Position numbers and translations under genes: made by a program
The notes under the pieces: generated by a model
What the model saw: the letters and a program-made list of their open reading frames with translations, nothing else
What the model was told of the DNA's origin: nothing
Database searches by the model: none
In this document: positions 35,016 through 43,979 of the stretch, one piece after another
Numbering within the stretch: the stretch's first letter is position 1
Layout: each line of letters starts with the position of its first letter
From: Sphingomonas sp. Root710
GTDB lineage: Bacteria > Pseudomonadota > Alphaproteobacteria > Sphingomonadales > Sphingomonadaceae
Assembly: GCF_001429065.1 (NCBI RefSeq)
Contig: NZ_LMIB01000016.1
Coordinates: 71,684 to 135,683, forward strand
DNA: 64,000 bases
Reading direction: 5' to 3'

Positions 35016-35587
35016 CACTCCCAGCCCTCCAATTCGTCGAACCGCGCCGCACAATGCGACACCGCCTTCAGCACATATTTCCGCACCATGCTCTGACTGA
35101 CGCCCATTTCCTCGGCGATCTCGTCATAGTCGCGATCGTCAAATCGATAGCGGATGAAAGCGAACCGGCATTTTTGCGGCAGTTCCTCGAGTATGCGCAC
35201 GACCAGGGCGAGATCGCTCTTTGCCGCCAGTATCCTGTCGGGCCCGGCCTGGTCGTCGTGGACGGCATCGCCGTCCTCGTCGTTTCCCGAATTCTCGAAG
35301 CCGGCTCGCCTCGCGGATCGAACTTTCCTGAGGCGGTCGTTGGCGACGTTCCGTGCGGTCACGAAAAGCAGAGCCGGGATGTTATCTGCGCTCAGCCTCG
35401 CGCCATGCGCCCAAAGCCTGACAAATGTTTCCTGCGCCGCGTCCTGTGCTTCGCTGTCCGAGCCGAGACGTAGCCGCAGGAACCGCAGCAGGCGCGTCTC
35501 ATGGTCCCGGAAGATGGTCTCTATCTTCGTTCTTCGGACCGTGGACAGGTCGATTATCGAACCGCTTGTTCCGCCTGCTTCAGCCAA
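35015..35587 (-). CDS. ECF RNA polymerase sigma factor (FecI-like)
   Basis: 190 residues from a TTG start at 35587, which GAGG precedes by eight bases; no upstream ATG is in frame. Region 2 is seen in LLRFLRLRLGSDSEAQDAAQETFVRLWAH and region 4 in LEELPQKCRFAFIRYRFDDRDYDEIAEEMGVSQSMVRKYV. No sigma-1.1 or region 3, as in the ECF class. With FecR and the STN receptor it forms a cell-surface signalling cascade. The translation start is the weakest part of this call. Confidence 0.9.
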   Translation of the reverse strand: MAEAGGTSGSIIDLSTVRRTKIETIFRDHETRLLRFLRLRLGSDSEAQDAAQETFVRLWAHGARLSADNIPALLFVTARNVANDRLRKVRSARRAGFENSGNDEDGDAVHDDQAGPDRILAAKSDLALVVRILEELPQKCRFAFIRYRFDDRDYDEIAEEMGVSQSMVRKYVLKAVSHCAARFDELEGWE

Positions 35588-35653
35588 CTTTCGAACCTCA
35601 TCTGTAGCGAGAACGATCGAAAGCCCGATTTTGGGAATATGCCCGTGGCGTCT

Positions 35654-36571
35654 TCAGGCGCCGTCAAACATCTGCAATCCCTCGCGCTGGTCGGCAAGAT
35701 CGAGCACCATCGAGCGGAATCGCCGGCCGGCGGCGGACAGCGGCCGCTCGCGCGAATTGCTGATCGTCCAACTATACGACATCTGCTTAAGCGGGGCGCA
35801 GACGAACTTGCCGCTTTTCTCCAACCCCTGGATCGCGCTGAACGGCAAGGCCGTATATCCCAGTCCGTCGCCGACCAGATCGATCAGCAAGGGAATCGAG
35901 TTCACGTTCATGATGACGTTGAGCGATAGATTCAGCCGTTGTGCGGCGTGATCGACCAGCAACCGCATGCTGTTGGGGGGGCTGGTGAGAATGAGCGGCA
36001 GGCTCGAGAAGCTCTTCATGTCGAGTTGTTGGCTGGTAAGGGCCGAGCCCGCAGCACCCATTCCATAAACCTGATCACGCTGGAACGGATAGGATTCCAG
36101 GACGGTCTCCGGCTCCAGAATTCCGAACACGGCTATGTCGACATGGCCGCTCAGCAACCACTCGCGCAATTCTATGCTCGTGCTCACCCGCACCGTTATC
36201 GAAACGTCCGGATGGGCGTTGCGATATTCGGCGAGCAACCGCTTGCCGACCGTCTGCATCGACGGCGGCAAACCGATCGCCAGCTCGCCACGGGGGATAT
36301 CCGCCTTGGCGACCAGCTCGTCGCGCGTCTGCCTGAACTGCCGCAGCAACGAGTCGACGCGCTGGGACAGGATTTCGCCGGCCGGCGTGAGCTGAACGCC
36401 TCGTCCGCTGCGCTCGAACAGCGTTACCCCAAGATCGGATTCAAGTTGCTGGACGTGGCGGCTGAGCGCCGACTGGGCGATGTGAAGATGGGCGGCGGCA
36501 CGATTGAAGCCGCCATGATGCGTAACCTGCTGGAAAATCTCCAGATGCCGCATGCTCAGTCCGACTCTCAT
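35654..36571 (-). CDS. LysR family transcriptional regulator
   Basis: 305 residues. HTH of MRHLEIFQQVTHHGGFNRAAAHLHIAQSALSRHVQQLESDLG, then an effector domain (GELAIGLPPSM, REWLLSGHVDIAVFG, LGYTALPFSAIQG). Divergent from an MFS transporter with a 247-bp gap that holds an AAAAC-N6-GTTTT inverted repeat (36593-36608), so control of the transporter by its substrate is a reasonable inference. ATG 36571 is used; ATG 36553 is possible. Confidence 0.93.
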   Translation of the reverse strand: MRVGLSMRHLEIFQQVTHHGGFNRAAAHLHIAQSALSRHVQQLESDLGVTLFERSGRGVQLTPAGEILSQRVDSLLRQFRQTRDELVAKADIPRGELAIGLPPSMQTVGKRLLAEYRNAHPDVSITVRVSTSIELREWLLSGHVDIAVFGILEPETVLESYPFQRDQVYGMGAAGSALTSQQLDMKSFSSLPLILTSPPNSMRLLVDHAAQRLNLSLNVIMNVNSIPLLIDLVGDGLGYTALPFSAIQGLEKSGKFVCAPLKQMSYSWTISNSRERPLSAAGRRFRSMVLDLADQREGLQMFDGA

Positions 36572-36592
36572 CCTAAAACCTGTCTATTTTTG

Positions 36593-36608
36593 AAAACCGA
36601 TCCGTTTT
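36593..36608. promoter_or_regulatory. Inverted repeat in the LysR/MFS divergent region
   Basis: AAAAC-CGATCC-GTTTT, 22 bp upstream of the LysR start. Short, but in the place expected for a LysR box. Weak evidence on its own. Confidence 0.35.
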
Positions 36609-36818
36609 TAGCATCGTCGGTGATGTCTGTCATGCCGCATGATGATTGCATCGATCCCGCTTTTTGAATTGTACGCGCCGATAATCTCGGCAAGATCAGG
36701 CGGCATTTCGGCGCAATCGAGATGAGAGATCCTCCGAGGCGGGCGACAGGAAGACCGCTCCCGGCGGCGGGCATTCGAGAGGTCTCCGGCAAAAAATATT
36801 CGCGGGGGAGAGGCGGCG

Positions 36819-38078
36819 ATGGCCGAGGCTGGTTCGAAGGACGCGCGCTGGGCGACGTTGGCGGGTTGCTTCCTGTGCTATGGTTTCGACGCCGTCGATT
36901 TCATGGTCCTCGCCCTGGCGCTTCCGGCGATCGTCGGGGATTTCGGTCTGAGCCTGGGCGAAGCGGGATTGATCGGTACCGCCGGCATGATCGGGGTCGG
37001 CCTCAGCAGCATCATTCTGGGGGCCTATGCCGACAGCCATGGCCGCCGTCCTGCTCTGATCGCCAGCGTGCTGATCTTCGCGATCTTCACCATGGCCATA
37101 GCCTTCGCCCGCGACTGGTGGGACATGATGGCCCTGCGTTTGCTGGCGGGGCTTGGCCTTGGCGGTGTGTGGGGTGTGGTTTCGGCCTTGATCAACGAAA
37201 GCTGGCCGCCGCTTTCGCGCGGCCGCGCCAGCGCTTTCGTGCTCAGCGCCTGGCCGGTCGGGTTCATCCTGGCCGCACTGCTGGCGCACCTCCTGCTGCC
37301 CGGCTACGGCTGGCGCGGCCTGTTTCTTTCGGGCGGTCTCGCGCTCGTCGCCGTCATCTACGTGTTTTTATTCGTGCCCGAGTCCGCCGAATGGACGCAG
37401 GCGCGCGCCACGCGAAAAACCGTCGGCCGCGATGCGCCGGTTCCGCTCGCCGAAATATTCACCGAAGGCCGCTGGCGCAGGACATGGCTGGCGACCGCCA
37501 TCGCCGCCTTCGCCTTGACAGGCTATTGGGGGACCAACACCTGGCTACCCACATATCTGGTCCGCGAGCGCGGGCTGGATCCCGCGGCCATGACCACATT
37601 CCTCATCGTGATGAACGCCGGCATGTTCGTCGGCTATCAGCTTTTCGGGAGCGTCGCCGATCGGATCGGCGCCAAGAAGACCATCCTGATCTGCTTCGCT
37701 GCGACGACGCTGCTGTTGCCCGCCTATGCGATGATCCGGGATTTGACGCTGCTGTTGTGGTTCGGTCCGGTGGTCGCGATCTTCTTCGCCTATTTCGGCA
37801 TTTTCGGGACCTATTTCTCGGCCCTCTTCCCGGCGCACATACGCTCCACCGGTGCAGGCTTCTGCTTCAATGTCGGCCGGGGCGTCTCGGCGTTCGCGCC
37901 CTTCTTTCTCGGAGAGATCGCCACCTCCTTCAGCCTGTCGTTCAGTATCGCGCTGTGCGGCGCCTTCTTCCTGCTGGCCGGGCTGCTCATGACGCAGATG
38001 CCGGACATTTCGGGGCAGACGGCGCCGCCGCGGGCCGAGGCCGAGGCGCGGACGGAGCTGCTCGAAACTACCGGTTGA
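36819..38078 (+). CDS. MFS transporter (aromatic-acid/H+ symporter-like)
   Basis: 419 residues, twelve hydrophobic segments. The loop 2-3 signature is GAYADSHGRRP, and YGFDAVDFMVLALALPAI with an Asp in the first helix is typical of the AAHS (benzoate/4-hydroxybenzoate) group; PESAEW lies after helix 6. Imports a carboxylate with protons. Divergent from LysR 35654 and convergent with LysR 38172. The clear start MAEAGSKD follows GGGGGAGAGGCGGCG. Substrate not determinable, though an aromatic or alicyclic acid fits the neighbourhood. Confidence 0.9.
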   Translation: MAEAGSKDARWATLAGCFLCYGFDAVDFMVLALALPAIVGDFGLSLGEAGLIGTAGMIGVGLSSIILGAYADSHGRRPALIASVLIFAIFTMAIAFARDWWDMMALRLLAGLGLGGVWGVVSALINESWPPLSRGRASAFVLSAWPVGFILAALLAHLLLPGYGWRGLFLSGGLALVAVIYVFLFVPESAEWTQARATRKTVGRDAPVPLAEIFTEGRWRRTWLATAIAAFALTGYWGTNTWLPTYLVRERGLDPAAMTTFLIVMNAGMFVGYQLFGSVADRIGAKKTILICFAATTLLLPAYAMIRDLTLLLWFGPVVAIFFAYFGIFGTYFSALFPAHIRSTGAGFCFNVGRGVSAFAPFFLGEIATSFSLSFSIALCGAFFLLAGLLMTQMPDISGQTAPPRAEAEARTELLETTG

Positions 38079-38171
38079 AGGCCAGGCATGCGGGCGGCGA
38101 ACCAGGATCGGATGCGCCGGGGAGCCGCCACGATGCAGATCAGGCACGCCGCCTTTCGCCGGCTCGGAAGG

Positions 38172-39056
38172 TCAGCCGATCCTGAGCATGGCCGCACGGT
38201 TGAAAATGGCGCGGACCAGCGGGTCGCGCTCCTGCGTGCGGACCGCGACATGGAAGTCCATCGTCCTGTCAGGCAGCTTCTTGAGCAGAACGAGCCGGCC
38301 GCATGCCAGATGTTCGCGCACCATCGGCTCCGGCAGAAAACCGATCCCGCCGTCCGCGACCAGCACGTCGGCAAGCGCGCGGACATTGTTGCAGCTGTTA
38401 TAGGCGCTTTCGGCGAGCACGCCCGCGCATCCGGCCTCGGCCAGGCTGGCAAGCGCGAGACCATGGACTGGCGAGTGACGATGCAGCAGCCAGACCAGTT
38501 GCTGCGCGGCGCCGTCGGCAATGCGCGTGGCGATCACGGGGCTGGTGACCCAGATCAGTTTGACTTCGCCGATGCGCGCGGTCTCCACATTGGGATTGGC
38601 GAGCGGCCCCGCGATAAGGACCAGGTCGAAGTCCGCGCTGAGCAGCTTCTGCAACATGCTGTGCGAGAGATCGATCTCCACATCGAGCATCGCCCGCGGA
38701 AAATCCTGCTTCAACTCCGCGAGGAAGGGCGGCAGGCAGTTGGCGGAGGCGATCTCACCCGCGCCGATGCGGACGGTTCCCGACGCGCCGCTGAAATCGC
38801 TGTTCTGAAGCAGCGTCTGCTCGATCGAGGCCCAGAGCGGCTCGCATTCCTTGACCAGCTGCCGCGCGCGCACGGTCAGCGCCATATTGCGGCCCGCTCG
38901 CTGGAAAAGCGGGAAGCCCATTTGGTTTTCCAGCTCGCGCACACGCGCGGAGATAGCAGGCTGGGTCGTGTTCAGCCGCTCAGCCGCCGCGGCAAAGGTG
39001 CCGAGGCGGCTGATCCAGAGAAGAGTCTCGAGATGGTATAGCGCAAATCGTTTCAT
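38172..39056 (-). CDS. LysR family transcriptional regulator
   Basis: 294 residues. HTH: LYHLETLLWISRLGTFAAAAERLNTTQPAISARVRELENQMG; effector domain with SGTVRIGAGEIASANCLPP and DFDLVLIAGPL. The start codon lies within an inverted repeat (39052-39072) that has the T-N11-A core of LysR boxes, which suggests autorepression. Divergent from the SnoaL-like/SDR/TBDR unit at 39309, which it probably controls. Confidence 0.93.
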   Translation of the reverse strand: MKRFALYHLETLLWISRLGTFAAAAERLNTTQPAISARVRELENQMGFPLFQRAGRNMALTVRARQLVKECEPLWASIEQTLLQNSDFSGASGTVRIGAGEIASANCLPPFLAELKQDFPRAMLDVEIDLSHSMLQKLLSADFDLVLIAGPLANPNVETARIGEVKLIWVTSPVIATRIADGAAQQLVWLLHRHSPVHGLALASLAEAGCAGVLAESAYNSCNNVRALADVLVADGGIGFLPEPMVREHLACGRLVLLKKLPDRTMDFHVAVRTQERDPLVRAIFNRAAMLRIG

Positions 39057-39072
39057 AAATGATGGTTATGAA
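39052..39072. promoter_or_regulatory. LysR-type box overlapping the regulator's start codon
   Basis: TTCATAA-N7-TTATGAA, perfect 7-7-7 inverted repeat with an internal T-N11-A. It covers the start codon of the LysR gene at 39056. Confidence 0.65.
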
Positions 39073-39234
39073 TAAACGACAAAAAGAACAATTGGAACTT
39101 ATCATTTCAAGACCATATCCCAGATACCGGGAGAGCGGCCTCGCCAACAACATAATTCCATAACGAAGGCAATTTATGATGACCAAGATGCACTAAGTCA
39201 AGGTAGCCAATCAGCGCCACAAATCTTGGATTCC

Positions 39235-39251
39235 GAATGATATATTCATTC
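39235..39251. promoter_or_regulatory. AT-rich palindrome before the SnoaL-like gene
   Basis: GAATGA-TATAT-TCATTC, 58 bp upstream of 39309 in the AT-rich intergenic stretch 39057-39308. Placement near the expected promoter suggests an operator; which protein binds is unknown. Confidence 0.45.
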
Positions 39252-39308
39252 CGGACGCGCCGCTTCTCGTTTCGATAACATCATCATTACATATCGGGAG
39301 AGATATGA

Positions 39309-39785
39309 ATGAATATTTCGGATATCCACGCGATAGAGGAAATCAAAAAGCTCAAGGCGCGCTATTGCCGCTATTTCGACACGAGGCGCTGGGATGAGTT
39401 TTTCGCGTTGTTCACCGATGACGCGATTTTCGACATGCGGTCCGCCGGCTCGGTCGACGCGACGGACGGATCGGAAGGAGCGGAGCTTCAAGGCTACCAA
39501 ACCGGCCGCGAAAACATCGCGTCCCATCTCGCCGGCATAGTCGCGGACATATCGAGTTCGGTTCATCATTGCCATGCGCCCGAGATCGAACTGACGGCGC
39601 CGGACATGGCCACCGGCGTGTGGGCGCTTGATGACTGGCACCAGTTCCACGCCGGGCCGCTGAAATCCTTTCACGGCTTCGGGCATTATCAGGATGTCTA
39701 CGCGCGTCAGGACGGCAAGTGGCGCATCGCGTCGACGCGATTGACGCGCCTGCGGGTCGATATCGAGCTCGCTGACGCCAGCTGA
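39309..39785 (+). CDS. SnoaL-like / nuclear-transport-factor-2 family protein
   Basis: 158 residues with the NTF2-like cone fold pattern: IEEIKKLKARYCRYFDTRRWDEFFALFTDDAIFDM near the start, HHCHAPEIEL in the middle and a GFGHYQDVYARQDGKWRIASTRL C-terminal strand pair. Many relatives bind or act on hydrophobic substrates (SnoaL, steroid isomerase, scytalone dehydratase types). First gene after the AT-rich divergent region; followed by an SDR, a TBDR and another SDR. ATG 39309 follows GGGAGAGATATGA; an ATG four bases earlier is out of frame. Confidence 0.85.
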   Translation: MNISDIHAIEEIKKLKARYCRYFDTRRWDEFFALFTDDAIFDMRSAGSVDATDGSEGAELQGYQTGRENIASHLAGIVADISSSVHHCHAPEIELTAPDMATGVWALDDWHQFHAGPLKSFHGFGHYQDVYARQDGKWRIASTRLTRLRVDIELADAS

Positions 39786-39904
39786 GGCGCATCGCGACGC
39801 CGGCGATCACCGGCGATCAGGAGATCCTCACAGATAGTCCGCGGAGCGGCCGGCACGGCGCGTCTCCGGGCGGAAGCGATCGTCATTTCAACAAGGAGCA
39901 TGAA

Positions 39905-40684
39905 ATGCAGAAATCAGAAGCTTTTGACCGCGTTTCGATGGCCGGGAAGGTCGTGACGGTTACCGGAGGAGGCCGTGGCATCGGCGCGGCGACGGCGCGC
40001 CTATGCGCAGCGCGCGGCGCCAGCGTCGTGATCGCCGACCTCGACGAGGAGCCCGGCAACGAAACGGTGACCGAAATTCAGCGGGATGGCGGCACCGCAG
40101 CCTTCATCCGGACCGACGTGACCCAGGAAGACGATGTGCGCGCGATGGTCGATTTCGCGGTGTCGACCTTCGGAGGCCTGCACGCATCGTTCAACAACGC
40201 CGGGACGAATCTCGCCAACCTGATCGTCACCGAAGTCCCGCTTGAGCAATGGCAGCGGAACCTGTCGATCAACCTGACGAGCGTATTCCTGTGCGTGAAG
40301 TACCAGATCACGCATATGCTCGCCAACGGCGGCGGCTCGATCGTCAACAATTCCTCCGCCGCGGGCGTCGTGGGAATGCCCAAGCTGATCGACTACACCG
40401 CGGCGAAACATGGGGTGATCGGCGTGACCCGCGCCATGGCGGCGGAGATGAGCGGCCAGGGGATCCGGGTCAACGCCATCGTCACCGGAGCGACCGAAAC
40501 CCGCCTGTCCGCCGACTATATGAAGCAGCCCGACCTGCGCGCCATGCTGGAAGGCGCGCATCCGATCGGCCGTATCGGAAAGCCTCACGAACTTGCCGAA
40601 ACCGTCTCATGGCTGCTGTCCGACGCGGCCTCGTTCGTCACCGGGTCCTGTGTCGCCGTCGATGGCGGTTACACGGCGATGTGA
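39905..40684 (+). CDS. SDR family oxidoreductase (paralogue group A)
   Basis: 259 residues. TGGGRGIG, FNNAG, NNSSAAG with YTAAK, and the VDGGYTAM end. Group A paralogue of the SDRs at 30278 and 47904. Starts at MQKSEAFDR; GGAG lies six bases upstream. 119 bp after the SnoaL-like gene and 101 bp before a TBDR. A polar or cyclic alcohol substrate is probable; nothing in the sequence fixes it. Confidence 0.92.
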   Translation: MQKSEAFDRVSMAGKVVTVTGGGRGIGAATARLCAARGASVVIADLDEEPGNETVTEIQRDGGTAAFIRTDVTQEDDVRAMVDFAVSTFGGLHASFNNAGTNLANLIVTEVPLEQWQRNLSINLTSVFLCVKYQITHMLANGGGSIVNNSSAAGVVGMPKLIDYTAAKHGVIGVTRAMAAEMSGQGIRVNAIVTGATETRLSADYMKQPDLRAMLEGAHPIGRIGKPHELAETVSWLLSDAASFVTGSCVAVDGGYTAM

Positions 40685-40785
40685 AGCCGCAGGGGGAAGC
40701 CCGGCAATATTCGGCAAGACCAGATCGATGTTCAGAACGGCCTCGGAAAAAGGGCCGGCGCATAAATCCATAACGGAGGGGTATC

Positions 40786-43104
40786 ATGGCTTTATCTAAT
40801 GTTCGGATCGTGCCGCAACATGCGCGGCGCATACGCAAGTTGTCGCATAATCTTCTTCTCTGCACGGCGCTGATGGCTGCGCCCTCCTTCGGGCAGCAAC
40901 TCGACACGGCGGCTTCGGAAAGCGCCGGTGAGACGAGCGACCGGCTTCAGGAGATCGTCGTCACCGCGCAACGCCGTGCGGAAAATGTCCAGAACGTCCC
41001 CGTGGCGATCAGCGCCTTCGGAGGCGATTCCCTCAAGGCGACGGGGGTGACGAGCATCCTGCAGCTCAAGCAGGTCGATCCATCGCTCAACACCTCCTTC
41101 AACCAGGGCGTCGCATTTCCGTCGCTGCGCGGCATTGGCAACATCGCCGCTGGCCTGGTCGGCAACGAGGCGAGCGTCGCCATGTATGTGGACGATGTCT
41201 ACTACACGCGCCTCTATTCATCGCTGCTGAACCTTGGCGATATCGACCGCGTCGAAGTGCTCAAGGGACCGCAGGGAACGCTGTTCGGCCGCAATGCGAC
41301 GGGTGGCGCGATCCAGGTCTTCACCAGGGACCCGGGACCGGCGACCGAAGTGCACATGACGCTCGGCTATGCCAATTACGACACGATCAGCGGACAAGCC
41401 TATATCTCGACGCCGATCAGCGACACGCTGTCCTGGAACATCTCGGCGGGCGGAACCGACCAGCGGGACGGCTGGGGCCACAGCGTCGTCAATGGCCAGA
41501 AGGAATATCTCGGAAAGAACTGGACCGTCCGGTCGAAGCTCGTCTGGGAGCCCGGCGATCGAACCCGCGTGAAGATCGTCGGCTTCTATGCCTTTTCGAA
41601 AGAGGATTTCGGACTTCCACACGACGTCGTCCGCGGAAGCTATGTAGGGACACCTTCGGGAAACCCGCCGCCCGCGGGCTATCCCGATCCGCGCGTGATC
41701 GTTCCGTCGCTGGGCGATCTCGGCAATTTTTACGGCTCGCGCTTCCTCTACCGCAACTTCGTGCGCCAGAAGACCTATGGCGGGTCGCTGCGCATCGACC
41801 AGGAACTCGATTTCGCCGATCTGGTCTCGATCTCTGGCTTCAAGAAATCGAAGGTCCTCTCGTTCAATCAGATGTCGCAGACATCGCCGAACTTCTTCCT
41901 GCTCCCGCAATATATCGACAATGACGACATCTCCCAGGAGATCCAGATAAAGTCGCACAAGGACAGCAGGATAAGCTGGATCGTCGGCGCCTATTATCTC
42001 CGCTATCGCGCGGGATATAACCCCGCGCAGATCTATGGCGACATTCTGGGCCCCGGCGCGATCATCAATCTGACCGGGCTGCAGACCGTCAACAGCTACT
42101 CCGCCTTCGGACAAGCGACGGCACCCCTTGGCGGTGCCACCAATCTGACGCTGGGCGTGCGCGGCTCGATGGACCGGCTGCGCGGCTTCGGCCAGCAGTT
42201 CATCACGATCCCCGGCGTGGGTACCTTTTCGAGCGCCGGTGCCGGCGTGCCCAATCCCTATCGGGGGAACAAGACCTTCCGGTCGTTGACCTGGAAGGCG
42301 GCTCTCGATCATCATTTCTCCGGGGACGTCATGGGATATCTGTCGATCAGCCGGGGCTTCAAGGCGGGAACCTACAACACCTTTCCGCTGGCAACCTCCC
42401 CTGCCAAACCAGAGGTCGTCGACGCCTATGAAGCCGGCTTCAAATCCGAACTTTGGGACCGCCGCGTCCGCGTGAACGGCGCCCTGTTCTGGAACGAGAT
42501 CAAGGACCCTCAGGTCATCACGGTCCTCCCCTCGTCCAGCGCCGTCAGTGTCGGGCTCGTCAATGCTCAGAAGGCGCGGTCCCGCGGTTTCGAGGTCGGG
42601 GTGAATGCGGTCGTCGTCAGGGGCGCGGAGCTCCGGGCCGACGCGACCTATCTCGACGCGAAATACACCAAGTTCACGAACGGGCCTTTCTTCACCGGTG
42701 GTTTGACGGCTGGAACGACGATAGCGGGCCCCTTCCTCGGAGACGCGTCGGGCTACGCGCTGCCAAACTCCTCGAGATGGCGGTTCGACGTCGGCGCCAG
42801 CTACACGTTCGAGAGCTCCATCGGCAAATGGACGGGCGACATCAACGCATCCTACACCGGCCGCGTGAGCTGGTCGGCCGACAACGCCTATTTCCAGCGC
42901 GCGATAACGCTTGTGAACGCCTCGCTCAATTTCACCCCGGCGTCGTTCGACAATGTCACGTTCGGCCTGTGGGGCAAGAATTTGGGGAACGTCAAATATT
43001 ACGCCTATGCCGAGCAGAACGCGCTGGGCGGCGATGTCGGCGGCTATCGCGCCGAAGCCGCGGCGCCGCGCACCTGGGGCGGCACCATTTCAGTCAAATA
43101 TTGA
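40786..43104 (+). CDS. TonB-dependent receptor (paralogue of the 14.5-kb receptor)
   Basis: 772 residues. Signal peptide ending near APSFGQ (about 37), TonB-box-like QEIVVTAQRR, plug LKGPQGTLFGRNATGGAIQVF, barrel ending ISVKY. Closely related along its length to the receptor at 14539: both have SWNISA.GTDQRDGWG, VMGY.SISRG and GKNLGNVKYY. The substrates may therefore be similar. Third gene of the SnoaL/SDR/TBDR/SDR unit; a GC hairpin follows at 43113. GGAGGGG precedes the start. Confidence 0.93.
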   Translation: MALSNVRIVPQHARRIRKLSHNLLLCTALMAAPSFGQQLDTAASESAGETSDRLQEIVVTAQRRAENVQNVPVAISAFGGDSLKATGVTSILQLKQVDPSLNTSFNQGVAFPSLRGIGNIAAGLVGNEASVAMYVDDVYYTRLYSSLLNLGDIDRVEVLKGPQGTLFGRNATGGAIQVFTRDPGPATEVHMTLGYANYDTISGQAYISTPISDTLSWNISAGGTDQRDGWGHSVVNGQKEYLGKNWTVRSKLVWEPGDRTRVKIVGFYAFSKEDFGLPHDVVRGSYVGTPSGNPPPAGYPDPRVIVPSLGDLGNFYGSRFLYRNFVRQKTYGGSLRIDQELDFADLVSISGFKKSKVLSFNQMSQTSPNFFLLPQYIDNDDISQEIQIKSHKDSRISWIVGAYYLRYRAGYNPAQIYGDILGPGAIINLTGLQTVNSYSAFGQATAPLGGATNLTLGVRGSMDRLRGFGQQFITIPGVGTFSSAGAGVPNPYRGNKTFRSLTWKAALDHHFSGDVMGYLSISRGFKAGTYNTFPLATSPAKPEVVDAYEAGFKSELWDRRVRVNGALFWNEIKDPQVITVLPSSSAVSVGLVNAQKARSRGFEVGVNAVVVRGAELRADATYLDAKYTKFTNGPFFTGGLTAGTTIAGPFLGDASGYALPNSSRWRFDVGASYTFESSIGKWTGDINASYTGRVSWSADNAYFQRAITLVNASLNFTPASFDNVTFGLWGKNLGNVKYYAYAEQNALGGDVGGYRAEAAAPRTWGGTISVKY

Positions 43105-43112
43105 CGACAACC

Positions 43113-43136
43113 GGGCGCCGGGCTGTCCCGGCGCCC
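43113..43136 (+). terminator. GC-rich hairpin after the TBDR
   Basis: GGGCGCCGGG, CTGT loop, CCCGGCGCCC: perfect 10-bp stem 8 bp after the receptor stop and 17 bp before the next start. No T-run. Equivalent in position and sequence type to the hairpin at 16829. Confidence 0.6.
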
Positions 43137-43153
43137 GCATCGGGGAATGCTCC

Positions 43154-43951
43154 ATGACAGACGGCAATGGCGGAGCCTCCGCCGATCTCAGCGGGCGCGT
43201 CGCCCTCGTGACCGGCGCATCACGTGGCATCGGCGCGGTGACGGCGCGGGCTCTGGCGGCGGCGGGGGCCCGCGTGATCGTCACCGATATCGCGGATGTC
43301 GACGGCATGGCCGCCGAGATCGGCGGCCTCGGTCTGCGGCAGGACGTCACCAGCGAAGCGGACTGGATCGAGACCATGGCCTTCGCGAGGGCCGAAGCCG
43401 GCGGCCTCGACATCCTCGTGAACAACGCCGGCATCTTCGCGCTCAAGCCGCTGGTCGACACTTCGCTGGAAGAATGGCGCCACATGCAATCGATCAATGT
43501 CGAAGGCGTCTTCCTGGGGTGCAAACATGCCATTCCGCTGCTCGCGGAAAGAGCCTCGCGCTGGGCTGGCGGCGGGGCGATCGTCAACATGTCCTCGATC
43601 GCCGGCATGGTGGGCGGCGCGAACACGGTGTGTTACGGCACGTCGAAAGGCGCGGTGCGGCTGTTGACCAAATCGCTCGCGATCGAGGTCGCATCACTCC
43701 GGATAAGGGTCAATTCGGTGCACCCCGGCTTCATCGAGACCGCCATGGGGGACCAGGCGATAGCCGCCTTCTCGCGTTCGGCCGATATGAGCGAGCAGGA
43801 CATGCGCGACCAGTTCGCCAGGGCGCACGCCCTCGGCCATAATGGCCAGCCCGGTCATGTCGCCGACGGCATCGTCTTCCTCGCCTCGGACAGGGCGGCC
43901 TTCATCACCGGCACCGAACTGGTCATCGACGGCGGGATGATCGCGCAATAG
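43154..43951 (+). CDS. SDR family oxidoreductase
   Basis: 265 residues from MTDGNGG; the frame opens 201 bp earlier within the TBDR. TGASRGIG, NNAG, NMSSIAG with YGTSK, end IDGGMIAQ. Resembles the SDR at 21576 in several stretches (INVEGVFLG.KH, VNSVHPG), as its unit's TBDR resembles the one near that gene. Last gene of the unit, converging on the aldehyde dehydrogenase at 43980 with only 28 bp between. Confidence 0.92.
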   Translation: MTDGNGGASADLSGRVALVTGASRGIGAVTARALAAAGARVIVTDIADVDGMAAEIGGLGLRQDVTSEADWIETMAFARAEAGGLDILVNNAGIFALKPLVDTSLEEWRHMQSINVEGVFLGCKHAIPLLAERASRWAGGGAIVNMSSIAGMVGGANTVCYGTSKGAVRLLTKSLAIEVASLRIRVNSVHPGFIETAMGDQAIAAFSRSADMSEQDMRDQFARAHALGHNGQPGHVADGIVFLASDRAAFITGTELVIDGGMIAQ

Positions 43952-43979
43952 GCCGCGCGCCGGGCGCCGCCGGGCCCGT

